Shown piece after piece: positions 1 to 13,100 of a stretch of 64,000 nt of DNA; the stretch's first letter is position 1, and each line of letters begins with the position of its first letter. The stretch spans positions 7,696,501 through 7,760,500 of the forward strand of contig NC_092323.1 in NCBI RefSeq assembly GCF_036785885.1, in the 5' to 3' direction. The DNA comes from Coffea arabica (taxonomy: Eukaryota; Streptophyta; Magnoliopsida; Gentianales; Rubiaceae). The notes under the pieces were generated by a model, which saw only the letters and a program-made list of their open reading frames with translations, made no database searches and was not told where the DNA came from. The translations under genes were made by a program, and so were the position numbers.

Positions 1-1
1 A

Positions 2-322
2 AAGTTTTATCAGACTGTTCCGCAAGCCACACCTGCAGTCAGTGCACCTACTACACAAGGTAAGCAGCAATTTATGGAGCTTCCTGAGCTGCAGCATCCT
101 TCGCAAACAGTTGTCAGCGCTCCAGTGGCAAGCTCTAATTATGCTAACGAATTTGATGATGATGTTGCATACACTCAGATATATAAAACGCAGCCATCAG
201 GTTCTGCCTTGCCGTTGCCATACCAAACGTTGATGAAGGGAGTAAATTTGATGACGTCAGAGTCATCATCAACACAGGAAAACATGGGCATCAAGCATCA
301 GACGCCGTCACATCCTCAATGA
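2..322 (+). CDS. C-terminal part of a probable PB1-domain (octicosapeptide/Phox/Bem1p) protein, 5' truncated by the window edge
   Basis: The frame is open from base 2 to a TGA at 320-322, giving about 106 residues of a Gln/Pro/Ser-rich, low-complexity tail. The PB1 domain itself would lie upstream, outside the window. The call rests on the style of this tail: a short segment (YTQIYKTQP...LPYQTL) recalls the C-terminal tails of plant PB1 proteins, where a QVYY/QIYY motif is followed by a PYQT/QYQT motif. As I recall it, the Arabidopsis RELCH homologue At5g16210 sits next to a PB1 gene (At5g16220), which would match the neighbour at 7.1-15.2 kb here. That is memory, not a search. No catalytic residues are visible. 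It could be another low-complexity plant protein. Confidence 0.5.
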   Translation, partial: KFYQTVPQATPAVSAPTTQGKQQFMELPELQHPSQTVVSAPVASSNYANEFDDDVAYTQIYKTQPSGSALPLPYQTLMKGVNLMTSESSSTQENMGIKHQTPSHPQ

Positions 323-1952
323 GGCTCTCGTCTTAGAACAGGAAAATTTTGATAGGGGGTAAATTTTCATATCAGGTATAGTCTTTCATTGTGATTGGTT
401 TTGGGGTTAGAATAAACCGTATTTTGTGTCATTTGTTGATTGTTTATTTATTTATTTTCCGCAGACTGCTTTTTTTTTTTTGGGTGGCTGTATTATCTGT
501 TAATGGATTTCAAGTTATGAGTGTGGGAAAATCTGTAAAAACTAGAGTTTTTTTCTTGCCAATTGCGATCTGAAACTAGAGTTTTTTTCTTGCATCTATT
601 TTAGATGCATACATTAGTCTCTTTTTCACTAGCTTTACTATGGCTTTTCATAGCTTCTTTTTGGTGATGCTAATGGCAATGTTGGACTCATCCCAGTCAC
701 ATTCAGAATAATCTGTTCTCGCTACTCTATTATTACCAATACCAAAATATCTTTGATACCGGCCTTGAAGGAGTAGGCGTCGGAGCTCCGTCAGCTATTT
801 CATTCTTGTTATTTACTTCGGTCTTCACATCTATTTTTAATCATTTAAAAATGAACGTCTTAGCTAACTGTCCCATTTGAAGGAAAAGTAGATTATTGCT
901 GTAACACGTTATGGACATCAAAATGCTTATCCTTGGCAAAGTTCGAAGTCTCTGCAACTTGCGGGTTGATCAGGATATTGTTCTCTACTACTCTCTTTTT
1001 AGTGAAAGCAGCCAATATGTTTTACCAGAAAGATTTTTGTTGCAATTGGAATGGTGAATTTACACAATCGACTTGTACTTTCTCGGGTACGGTGGAAATG
1101 AACGCAAAAAATTGCCAACATACTGTTGGTCGTTGGAATTCTCAGATTCCAGGGGCTAGGTTCCTCTGACTTTTAAGAAGCAACTGACTAAGAATCTCAA
1201 GCGCAATAGTAGCAGGTCAGCCCGTCGAGCGAGGGACTGTCCTGTTCCCTCTTCAAACTAGTAGCATTTTGTGGAGCTTTACAAGAAAACGAGTTTACAG
1301 GCTCTTTAGCCGCTATCTTTTACCAATTTCGAAGTTTGTATCATTTGGTAATATTATATAATGGTGCTTGTTTTTGATGGGATCTCAAGTTCATATTCGA
1401 AAATTTTGGTGGATATACGTACGCATTCTAAAAGATAATGCTGGCTGGGAATTCGAATTGCTCATGCCACAGTATGGTTTCCTCGATGATTTTCAGACAC
1501 TTACTTCCCCTTAATACGTCAAGATTAAGAACGTGTTATTGGGCTAAATACTTCTCCCACGGTTAACCAAAGCAAGCAACCTGATAAAGTGCTGCTTCTT
1601 TTCTGAATTTCAATAGCTTTTGGTTCTCTGGTTCTTAATGAGATAATAATGCCATCAAGATTTAGATACTACTATCTTCTATAAAATTGCTTAATAGATT
1701 CTTAGGACCATTCTCAAATATCTCACATAAACTCGCAAGCACAGTTACTAAAAACTTTTCTTAGCATGATTTCCTGATACATGTACAGCAAGTTTACTGG
1801 TTTAGCAGGTTAATAAGTACTAAACCTGGAAGAAATGCGTCTGACTGGGGTGAGACTTAGCCCCTAGCAGTTATGCAACAGAAAATCTTATTTGATGTAT
1901 CTACTTGCCAGAAGGGGATTTACTAGTAGTGTTTAGGCTGTATGATAACCTC
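323..1952. other. 3' UTR of the first gene plus spacer
   Basis: T-rich sequence downstream of the stop codon is probably 3' UTR and terminator of the left-hand gene. The remaining sequence, up to the stop codon of the minus-strand PMI2-like gene, holds only short ORFs with no family resemblance. The two genes are convergent, so this spacer probably contains both polyadenylation regions. Confidence 0.5.
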
Positions 1953-4008
1953 TCAATGGGCTTCTATGCCTTTATTAGTGCTCTTGCCACTGAAGAACTT
2001 GGCTAGATTTGGCATAACCTTTTTTCTCCTCCTGACTGCAAAAGAAGCCGACCTTGGTGTACTCCGAGGAGCCGGAGATGCTGCTTTTCGCAGCTTAGCT
2101 CGTCTCATCGGCGTCGTTCTTCCGCTTCTGTTTGTTAATTTTGCTGGCAATCCAGCCTGAGGCCGTGGCGTTTCCGGAGCAATGATCTTTTCATATTTTT
2201 GCTTCCAACTTTTGAATTCACTCTCAACTTTTAGCTTTTCATGAAGTGATTCCTGTGTGTTGTCAGCCTCCTGGTCTTCCTCCACCTTTAGCTCTCTAAT
2301 CTCTTTTTTAGTTTTCTCAAGTTTGATCAGGATTTCTCTTTCACTGGCTTTTAGAGCTTCAATCCAGGCCTGGGCAGCTGCAACCTTTTTATCTGCAATT
2401 TCTTCAGCTCCAGCCGCACGATTTCTTAGGTATTCGTATTCAAAACTAGAGATCATTATGACTGGGCTGCGCTGTGAAACTGAAGCTCTTCTTCTCACTG
2501 TGTTGTCAATAAGCGTTTTTAGTTTCCCCAGAGCCGCAGCTTCTGATGACTTGGCAGATTTGAGCTCTTCGATTGCAGCTTGTAACCTTTCCTCTGCCAA
2601 GTCTATCTCTGATTCAGTCTTCTCAATCTCTGCCTTGATGTTTCCGGTTTCTTCATCTATAAGTGACCTTTCTTTTTTGGCTGCCTCTGCTTCTGTCTTC
2701 ATTTGCTCAAGAGCACGAGATAAATTTGACACAATTTCTTTAGCCTTTTCTTCAGCTGCTGATGCAGCTTCCAATTTGGCTTTTCCTCGCAGGAGCTTTG
2801 CATTCAGGTTTTGTACTGTTAAGTCTGTCTTCTCTTCCCTTTTCTTCGATCGCGCTGCTTCTTCTTTGACATTTTTTAGTTCGGTCCTTACTATATCCAT
2901 GGAAGCCATAAATTTAAAACCTTCTTCCCTGACAGAAGCTAATTCTTTCTTAGTTTCCTCCAATTCTTTTGTGATAGATTTCAGCAGTTCTGGAGTACTT
3001 GATACATGCCCATCCTGAGAACTACACTCCGAATTTCTCATGGTCTCTTTACCTCGGTTTACTGTGCCCATTTTTTTGACTTGCTTTAGTTCACTCTCTA
3101 GCATTTTGACATCTGAAGTAGTAATGGCCAGTTTCCTCTCAATCTCTTTTGCAGCATCAATTTCTTGAGTCATCTCTTCGATTTTCTTCCTTGTTTCCTC
3201 CATTGCAGCGGAGTGTCTTTCAGCTTCTTTTTTTCCCTCGGATTCAATAGCTCCATGTTCCTTGAGGGCCTCCATCCGAGCCAACTCCACAAGCACTTGT
3301 TCTTCATTTGTTTCCTCAATCTCCCTCTTCAGCGCAACCACTGTGCTTGAATAAGATCCCAATTTCGAATTGGAAGCTTCTGTTTCTTTCTCTGCCTTTC
3401 TTTTTTCTTCCAAGAGAGAAGCCATCTCCTCCTTGAGCTTTTTCAATTCTTGCTTTACATCTTTCAATTCTGCCATTAGTTGTGGGTACCGATGATTTTC
3501 CATGTTCCTCCCCCAACCTCCTTCAACCTTTTTAGTCTTCGTTAACTTCTCTAGGTATTGAATCTGTTCTTTTGCTCTGGAATTTGATCCTTCAATCCTT
3601 GAAGTTAGATCCTTTACAGTGTGGTTTGCGACTAAAAGTTCGGATTCTGCTTGTGGTTCTGCCGGCTTTCGATTGCTTCTGCTCCCATTATACTTGATAG
3701 TCTCGCCCATTGCAAACTTGGGCTCCCTTGTTAATGGAGATGGTTTCTGAATACATTTCAAAATGTTTCAGTACAGCTAAAAAGCAGAAACAAATTAATC
3801 TAGCTGCAATTCTTAGAATTACAATTTAAACCTGAAAAATGATGTTCAAGTATTACTGCTGGCAAGTATCTCATATCTATGGTACCTCTGAGTAGATTTG
3901 TGGCGGTTTCTTCAAAGAATGATGGTTTTCAAGCATTCTTTCCCCATACACGGTTGCAGCTGCTTTAACTGGTCTACTACTCCTGTGGTAAACATCACCC
4001 GCATTCAT
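1953..4008 (-). CDS. PMI2/WEB-family (DUF827) long coiled-coil protein, two exons
   Basis: Two coding exons on the minus strand: 4008-3886 (ATG at 4008-4006, donor AG|GTACC) and 3746-1953 (acceptor ATTCAG). Both junctions are phase 0 and give 638 residues. Exon 1 carries the short motif AATVYGER near the N-terminus, typical of the family. From about residue 70 to 540 the protein is almost unbroken Glu/Lys/Ala-rich coiled coil. Near the end are a conserved FEYEYLRNRA...EEIADKKVAAA...WIEALKASE block, then a basic tail (MRRAKLRKAASP, RRRKKVMPNLAKFFSGK). The last block is diagnostic of PLASTID MOVEMENT IMPAIRED 2 and relatives, about 600 residues in Arabidopsis. In Arabidopsis PMI2 acts with WEB1 in blue-light chloroplast photorelocation. 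This copy could be PMI2, PMI15 or a close WEB paralogue, so no symbol is given. A 5' UTR exon may lie at about 4.05-4.3 kb. Confidence 0.88.
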
Positions 4009-6900
4009 CTTTCCTTATCCTGCATAAGCAAAGCAAAGACTGCATAAAACAAGGGATATAATTAACTTACGAAAAGATTCAGAAGGGAGACACCAGAGTA
4101 GGAATATAACCAGAATCCTTGGAGGATCAGAATCCAGGCATCCACGTTAGAAAGGATTGCTTGCTGTGTCCGTTGTCGGCAGCTGGTGCAAGTGATAGGA
4201 GCACCAAGAAAAATGGCTATGAAATAATGAAAATTCTGAGGGAGAGGATAAGTGCAGCGAGGCACGGCTGAGAGAGTTAGTTGTTGGCTTGCACGTAGCC
4301 TTGGTGGTAAAGCTGTAACAAAGCCAGTTCAGCGAATGAGATAAATCAGCAGAGAGGAGAGAAATCCTATGATTGGCTACCATTGGAAGCATCGCCAGCC
4401 ATCTAAATTGTCCAATCTCTGGACCCCAACGATACCAATTTTCTGGTCACTTAAGTTTCAACTTCACATCTTATTTTTTTTTTTTTGTACATCATTCAAG
4501 TTAACCCTCGTTTCTTGTTCTATTCTGAGGTCTTAAAAATGCCTACTTTTGGTTCTTTTGTTGCCGATATATATTGTCTTAAGCTTGCTTGTCAAGTTGC
4601 AATGACTTTTAAGTAGTTGGATTTAGCGTACGTATGTTTTCGTATTGCTAAAGGCTTCTATCTATGTCCTTTTCCTATGGGCAAACTTTTGGTTGCAAAA
4701 CAGTAGTAGAAATTTCATGTGTAGTTGGATAGTAGTAATTTACACGGGATTAGCTTAAATTTGAGACTTCATTGTTTTGAAGCCTCCGCTTCAATTTGCA
4801 CCTAGATTAATATACATATGACAAGTTGAGAATGCTCCAGTAATTGGCTTTATAGTTCTATATCTTGAATTGTACTTGGTCACTAGTTATGTAACTCCAA
4901 ACCGAAGACAAGAATCTGCAATTGTCAGAGGCTCAAACTTGGAGGGCGACAAAAAGTTGTGTTCTTTTCTTTTCTTTTTATTCCCCCTCTTTTTGGGCGC
5001 ACACACAAAATTTTGAGGAGTTAGGCAAAAGAAGGCGATAGTCAAATCCAACGTTTATCCTTGCAATTGATTCAGGTGATTAAAGTAATCAAATATTAAA
5101 TTAAGCGAAAAATCAGGTTATTCCAACTTCAGGAATAGCAGCAAACTCCGTCAAGAAACTTACAAAAAAAGTTAAAAAATTATATAATTTGGCATTCATG
5201 AGTTAATATAGAAAATGATATTAACAAACCTTCATCATCTTAATCTTTATTGCATTTTAAATCAATAGCGAATAGTTATTGATATAATAGAGGAATGTCT
5301 GAGTATCATTTACCGTCAATAATAAGTGAATATAAACTAGTGAAATATACATCTTACTTTAATTGGTCTTAAACTCTAAAAATCTACTTCGTTTGTATCG
5401 CAATGATAAGTTGAATTGTCAAACAGACCTAAGTGAATTGAATAGACTGAAGGGTTATTGGTGAATATATAGAGGGACAATTTTGTCTTTTAGAATATTT
5501 GATAGATTTTTGTGTCATTTCATTAATTAAAAAGGAAGGAAGAGTACTTGAAATTTTTTTTGAGTGCAAATATCATTTCAGTCAATTTATTGCAATGACT
5601 ACACATGGTGAGGTGTCACTTAAACTACAAAAAAAAAATTTTTTTTTTAGTTAGAGACAAAAAAATATACTAATCCAACATGTTTCTCACTAGTTATTTT
5701 ATTGCAATGACCGTGTCTGCCTTAATATATTGTGAGGTGTTTTCAAGCTTCAACGTGTTATCAATTATCACCGTGCCTTGATACTTAAAGGTGTCAAATT
5801 TCGAAAGATTATTTATTTATTCATAGTCACCTAATTAATGTTTTTTATTGAGTTTTATGATTTTAAAAATTATTTTAAATTTCAAAGCTGTCAAGGGTCT
5901 AAGGTTGCAAAAGAATCGAACCGCTCGGTCAAAATTCGATTCGAGCTCGAGTTGGCTAAATCGAAATAAAAAATATTAAACTCGTTAGCTCGTGAACCAG
6001 CTGGCGAGCTCAAGTATATATATATATATATTAAATTTTAATAGTAAAATTACTTATATATTTCTAATATTTTATTATTTTTTAAAAATATTATTTTATT
6101 TATTTTTTAAAAATAAAAATAATTTTTTTTAAAATTTTTTCGAGCTCAAGTTCAAGCTTGAGCTTGACTCGAATTTGAGTCGGGTTTTGAGCTTTGCAGC
6201 TCATCGAATTCGAATTCAAATTCGAGCTCGAATTTGATAAAATTAAATCAAGACTCGACTCAACTCGTTTGCAACTCTATAATGGCTTTTGCGCTTTCTT
6301 GGCAGATTGGGCCCCAAGATACAGACAGGCCTTTTTTGAATCACGTAGTCCGCATGCAAATTGGGTCTTTTGGGCCTCGGACATTTTGTGGATAACACTG
6401 GTACCTTCCGTCGGTAAATTTCTACTATTTGCATGGTGTGTTAAAAAGGTTATCTTGTACGTTGTAAATACTCCATAAAAGATTAAAAGGGTGCCTCTGA
6501 AAAATCATTATTTTTCTATTAATGGACCAATTTCATAATTAGTGGACCTGAAATAAAACAGCTATTTGTTTCGCAAATTTTCATTTATTCCCTTTTTGAT
6601 GAACTACACAGTAGTATTTTGCAGGTGTAAAATCAAATCAACTACAATAGAATTATACCACCGCTTATTTTTACTAGCCAAACAAAAAAAAAAAGAAATT
6701 TCTCTTCCCTGATATAGTATTTCTTTATGCGGTGGGCGGTGACCAAATCTCGTGCAGAAGCAGTATCAGGTGAGCCTGCCGCGCAAACACCCTCGATCAT
6801 CATATTATGATGAATGGACAGTTTTTACGCCCACACTGATTCTGATGCTGCTGCATAGCACTGTAGTACAAACCTTTCTCCGCCAGGGAGAAAGTCATAA
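4009..6900. other. AT-rich divergent spacer between the PMI2-like and RELCH genes
   Basis: The 5' end and promoter of the minus-strand PMI2-like gene lie in the left few hundred bases. The middle is AT-rich and without credible coding sequence. A foldback, GAGCTCGAG-rich repeat occupies about 5905-6275 and is listed separately. Confidence 0.6.
5903..6278. repeat. MITE-like foldback element rich in CGAGCTCGA, copy 1
   Basis: The ends read GGTTGCAAAAGAATCGAA and CTCAACTCGTTTGCAACTC, an inverted GTTGCAAA/TTTGCAAC pair. The flanks are full of short GAGCTCGAG/TTCGAATTCG palindromes, and the core is over 80% A+T with runs such as TTTCTAATATTTTATTATT. The same core and palindromic arms recur at about 34.69-35.09 kb, so this is a repeat family and not chance. 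Boundaries are approximate and no clear target duplication is seen. Confidence 0.6.
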
Positions 6901-6917
6901 ATGAAGACTAGTCTTCG

Positions 6918-6925
6918 TATATATA
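6918..6925 (+). promoter_or_regulatory. Probable TATA box of the RELCH gene
   Basis: TATATATA inside the palindrome CGTATATATACG lies 183 bases upstream of the ATG at 7101, leaving a 5' UTR of about 150 bases. Position and sequence are suitable; no transcript evidence is available. Confidence 0.45.
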
Positions 6926-7100
6926 CGCAACACAAGAATGGTTAGAATTCACCCAAATCTCACTTCTCAGCTGGAAAAAACTCATTCCAGATTCAGATCT
7001 AAGAAGAGATTCTCTCCCAGAAAATGTCATTGACGTTGATGATTATCAGAAATTGGAATTTAGATTTGCAATTGAAATAGAGACGCATAGGAGATAGGAA

Positions 7101-10100
7101 ATGGATGTGGAGAAATCGTCGCTGTGTAATTGCGTGGTGAATTTCCTACTGGAGGAGAATTACTTGTTAACGGCGTTCGAACTTCTCCACGAGCTACTTG
7201 ATGACGGCCGCGATGATCACGCTATTCGTCTTAAGGAATTCTTCTCCGATCCTTCTCGTTTCCCTCCCGATCAGATTTCTCGCCTCAATTCCCTCAGAGG
7301 TTCCATTAGTTTTGTTTTTCCTTATTTGTCCATTCAGATACACGAATTTTTGTAGAATGTCTGCATAACTTGTCCCAACTGTTTAAAAATAAAGTTTATG
7401 CAGTTTCGCTTTCTTCTTTTCGTTGGTCTGAATTGAGTTGCATGAATTCTAGACTCGAAGGAATTGTTGAAGATCGAGCGGTAGTTTCTAGCTTCTTGAA
7501 AGGATGCTCAAATATAATGCACTAAAATGTTAACATTTAAATGTGTGTAATCTGGGACGAGATATCGGCGTGGCAGCATTTCCGTTGTTGCATTTACTTG
7601 CATTTTAAAAAGTTCTAAGATACTTCTTTTCTTGGTGATTCAGTGGATGTGGCTCTCGAGATCCGGACTTGATTAGTGCTATGTAGGTTGTATGTTAATC
7701 TTTAATAATTTAAAGTTTTTGCAACAGAATATATCAGAATCTTCTTCCATAAAGATTTTATGATTTCTAGATGCTGATGGAGGCTGCTTAAAATAATGTA
7801 CTGGTGATAGATTAAAGAAACAGAGCTGGTAAAGTAGTCTGAAGTGAGTACTGTAGTATGCGAAGATGTTTTAGCTTATTTGACTAGCATACTTGAAATC
7901 CTTGGTGGAACAAAATTTTCACCACAAGGCTAAGCGGCTTATTGGTTTTAATGGTTTAAAAGATTTTGTTTTAAATAATTCCTTTTCTAAGATGTTACTG
8001 AGGCTTAGGTTTTTATGTTTTTTCAATTTTATGCCCAAGTGAATGCATGCATGAAAGTGTTGCACTATGGTATAACTGATGCCCCAACCATCTCTTTTCA
8101 TGTGTGAACAGTTGCGGACCCACAAAGTCTGCTTGACGAAAAAGAAGCCTTAGAAGAAAAATTAGCATTGAGTCAGTATGAGCTCCGTTTGGCTCAAGAA
8201 GATGTTCTTAAACTCAAGACTGAGTTAGAAAATAGATCCAAGGGTACTCTGGGTGAGAGAAGTGGTAAGTCTTTGAATCTTATTACAATTACTTGCTTTT
8301 GTTTAATATAGCTTTGCGTTTGGGATATGCAGCTATATCCTTGAAAATGTTTCCTTCTATTTGATTAAATGACTAGATTTACTTGGAATTTGTGTGGATA
8401 ACCGGATCCATAAGCTGGTGTCTGAAAATGTGTATACTTATCTTAGAGATGTAGGTTGATGCTTGCTCTCCAGTTTTTTAATCTTTCTTCCCCATGTTTT
8501 CTAAACCTACACAATTCCTTCCCCCCTCTCCCGGGCCCCCCGCCCCAACAACAATATATATATATATATATATAATTTAAAAAACAAAAAGTAAAAGCAA
8601 AGAAAATTTTCCTGTATTTTCCAGTGAGACTAGTGTCCGGTTTCACTCTGCCAATTATACCATAACTATGCTTAGTCTGAGTAAATTATGGAAACAGAAT
8701 ATTCTCTCTCAATTGTTCTGCCTAATTGAATTTTGCAGAGACAAATTTAGATGCTTCTGCAGATGTCCAACGCCAGAGGAACGATGCTTCTTTCTTGGAC
8801 TTGGGATCTTTGAAGGACAATGAGCGACAAGATCTCAACTGTGCTGTAAAGGAATATCTACTATTTGCTGGATATCGTTTGACTGCAATGACATTTTATG
8901 AGGAGGTATTTTAAGCAGAGGTGGCTTATTATTTTATGCATGTTGGGCATATCCTCGTGACAAAGTCAATTCTCATAGAGCTGGAGTATTGTACTTCCAT
9001 TATCTGTAGATGACATCTTCTCCAGCTTTTGTTTTATGGCATTATCAGTATCTAGAAACAAATAAGTGTTTAAGAGGTATTGCTTAGCAGTGGTTGACTA
9101 CTCTAGCCATCCACATTACTCTTGATGCAAGTGACTGAAGGTTAAATATTTAACATTTAAGGATAAAATTTGCAACAGTTAGGGGATGTGTCATATAAGG
9201 TTTTTAAGTTGGATACTTATTGATTTGAATCCCATACTAGAGACATTTCTGGGGTGATTACCTGCATTACTGCAGCTTACTTTTGATCAAAATTCTAAAG
9301 TAAACTATCCGATTTTGATGCATTGACTTTGTGGTTTGCCAAGTGTGGTTTCCGCATAATTTTATGGCAATTTTGTTTGCATAGGATAAGATTGTGATTT
9401 TCTTTAGTATCTTGCCTTGTCTTTTATCCCAATTTCGTTACTGCTGCAATACATGCATCTACTTTTACATGTAGTATGAAAGTTTCTTACTTCCATTACA
9501 TGTTTGACAGGTTACTGACCAGAATCTAGATGTTTGGCAAAATTCCTCTGCATGTGTTCCAGATGCCCTGCGCCATTACTATTACCAGTACCTTTCTTCA
9601 AGTACAGAAGCTGCTCAGGTACTTCCCAGCTCATTATACATTATGAAAAGTTCTTTTTACATTTATTCTCAAAATAACATCAGATAGATATTAAATCATC
9701 TACCTGTTTACCCTCAGCAGAAGGGTGTTTGTACTACCTTGTTTCTTTGTGATTAATCATCTTAGTACAGGTCCAAATTTCTATTGTGTTCCTTATTGCT
9801 ACTTCAGGAGAATAAAGTGAGCCTGATAGCTTGTTGAAAACAACTTGTGATTAGTTATCTTGCAGGCTTACATTTTTTATAGCTTTGTTATTTCCGCTAA
9901 GATCGTGCTTTCTTCCATACAATGATCTGGACTTTGCACATTTGTACTTATTTGCGGTCAATATCTGTTATGCTTTTTCTTCCTTGTGAATTTGGACTGC
10001 CAAATTTTTGCATATTCCCATATGTTTTGCTTTTTATAATTCGCTGCATTGTTTGTGGGGACAGAGTTTTCTTTGTGACAGATATAACATTTCGTATATT

Positions 10101-13100
10101 CTTATATTATCTGCTTGTGATGACCAAGCACTTGATAATATCTTTTCATAAAATGTTGTTGTATTTGCTGAACTGTTCATTGGTGAGAAGAGCCGTTGTG
10201 CTTTGCAGGAGAAAATTACTATGCTTCGTGAAAATGAGTCTCTGCAGAAAGAAAATGATAAGCTGAAGAAGGAAAAACAGTCCTTACTGAAAAGCAAGGA
10301 TATTGCAGACACCCAAGTGGTGGCATTGATGAAATCCCTTGAAGCTTTCCAGAAGGATATAAAGGACAAGGAAGTTCTGGTGATTATCTTAGACTCTTCG
10401 GAAATGTTGCAGCATGTTAAATGCACTCTATTCATGTTTTCTGGACAACATTTTGTCGCAGGTTCAAGAAATGAAGCAGTCTATGGAAAGCCAAAGGAAA
10501 GAACTTAATGACTGCAGAGCTGAAATTACTGCACTGAAGATGCACATTGCACGTTCTGGGCAGAATTTGGTATCAAGTGACTCCAAGCATGTGGAGTTAC
10601 GGTCCTCTGAAAGCTATATGGAAGAAATAAAATTGCTGGAAAATGAGATAGAGAGGTTGAAAGGAACAAATGCCATGAATATTGAACCGACAGAGGCCAT
10701 TGAGCAAAGTAAAGGAGGAGATGCTGAAGGTGAAGTTCGAGATTCGGTCAAAGCTAATAGATTAGAATCTCCAGGTCATATCTCCAGAGAGGATTTACGA
10801 AGTGAAGATTCTAACTCACAATCTGTGCCAACTGTGGATGCCACCACAAACATATTAGACAAAGTGTCAGAAGGGAAACATTTGTCATTATCAGATGACA
10901 ATGGTGTCTTTGTTAACAATGAAAAGTTTCTCAAAGGGGTTCATGAAACTCCTATAGAAACTAATGAGCTAATTCTAAGAACTGAAAACATTCCTGTTGA
11001 TGCTGAAACTACTGTAAGTTCCTTCAGTTTCCTTTTGAATCATGCTTTCTTTGACCTGGAGATATACTTTTCTGAATTGATTTTCTTCCTTACCAGGGAT
11101 TGGCAACCATACAGGTCCTTTCAGATGCATTGCCTAAAATTGTACCCTATGTATTGATAAACCATCGAGAGGTATGCTTCAGAAGTTGTTGCCATCTGTG
11201 TTTTGATTAATTTTTTGATGATACTTTCAGAACAGCTTCTGATATCCCATAGCAATATGGTTTTTCATGGATCACATGATATTGCGTATCTGCAGGAGCT
11301 CCTTCCCCTGATGATGTGTGCAATTGAGCGCCATCCAGACAGCATGACTCGAGATTCCTTGACCCACACGTTATTCAATTTAATCAAGCGTCCAGATGAA
11401 CAGCAGAGACGTATTATTATGGATGTTAGTTTCGTAACTATTCTTATCTGTACTATACATATATATATTAGACAAGTTGCTGATGCTGTGACCATGTTCA
11501 GGCTTGTGTTACACTTGCCAAGAATGTTGGAGAGATGAGAACAGAAACGGAGTTGCTTCCTCAATGTTGGGAGCAGGTATGCCTTACCACTTCCAGAATG
11601 ATGGTTCTTAAATTTATTAACGTGTTTTTGGCTGTTTCCAGTCTGATTTGTGAATGATTGATGTGTAGATCAATCATATGTATGAGGAGCGACGTTTGCT
11701 GGTTGCTCAATCATGTGGAGAGCTTGCAGAATTTGTCCGTCCAGAGATCCGAGATTCTCTCATCTTATCTATTGTGCAACAGCTGATTGAGGATCCTGCA
11801 ATAGTTGTTCGTGAGGCTGCTGCTCATAATCTCGCTTTGCTGTTGCCACTCTTCCCCAATATGGATAAATATTTCAAGGTCAGCCTCACTAAATATGCTT
11901 CGAGGCTATCATGGAGAAGAAATCTGACTTCACAGAATTGCCTACAATGTAAGCTCCGTGGTCTAGGGAATGGAGCATTTCCCCTGGTCATAGTATGATG
12001 ACTTACAAGAAACAGTAAGACCAATAAAAAGGAGTTTCTCCAATAAATATTTTTATTTGTTGATAGGTTGAGGAGATGATGTTTCAGTTGGTGTGTGATC
12101 CGTCTGGGGTGGTTGTAGAAACTACTATCAAAGAACTGGTTCCTGCTCTAGTAAAGTGGGGTAACAAATTGGATCATGTTTTACAGACTTTGCTTTCCCA
12201 CATCTTGGGTTCTGTTCAGGTACTAGTCCAGCTTCTCGAACTTGAATGGAACTGCTTTAGTTGTAGCTCTAATATGCTTCTCTATTTTCCAGCATTGTCC
12301 ACCTCTATCGGGGGTTGAAGGTTCTGTTGAGTCGCATCTTCGTGTTTTAGGTGAAAGAGAACGCTGGAATATTGATGTCTTGTTGCGCTTGCTGACAGAA
12401 CTGCTCCCATTTTTGCACCAGACAGCTGTTCAGACTTGCCCATTTGCCTCAGTTTCAAATGGTGTAGGAACTTTCTTCTCTGTTTCCTTGCTCGAACTAT
12501 ATTCTAGGTGAGCTCATGTTTACGTTGTCTCCCTTCCAGATCCAATAGGAAATGGTTCTTCATGTTTTCCATCCACCTTGGGAGTCCAGGAAATCTAGAT
12601 TTGGTATGAGCTTCTAATTTGAAATTTCTGTTTAGGGGAAATGTGGAGTGGCCTTCATTTGATTGGCTACATATTGACTGCTTTCCTGATTTAATTCAAC
12701 TGGCCTCTCTATTACCTCAAAAGGAAGACAATTTGAGAAATCGAATCACAAAGGTATTTGAACAGTCCAATCGGGTGCATTTGATTTAATGATTCTTCTG
12801 ATTTCACTTTGAACTGTTATTGATATGGTGTTTCCTGATGCAGTTATTGTTAAGGGTTTCTGAATTTTATGGGGAAGCTTATTTGACACACATTGTGCTG
12901 CCTGTATTCTTGCTAGCAGTGGGTGATGATGGTGATTTGACATATTTCCCCCAGAACACTCATGATAAAATAATAGGTGATTGAATGCTTAAAACCTTCA
13001 TGACTGCATATTCCTCTTGATTTGAGTTTTGAAGGATAGAGTCATAGTGATGAGTAGTTCCTTTTGTAACAGGTTTGAGACCAAAAACTACAGTATCTGG

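Noticed and set aside
2257-3018. A 253-codon plus-strand ORF
   Set aside because: It is the antisense shadow of the PMI2/WEB coiled-coil exon; Ser/Leu/Phe-rich composition is what antisense of Glu/Lys-rich coiled coil gives.
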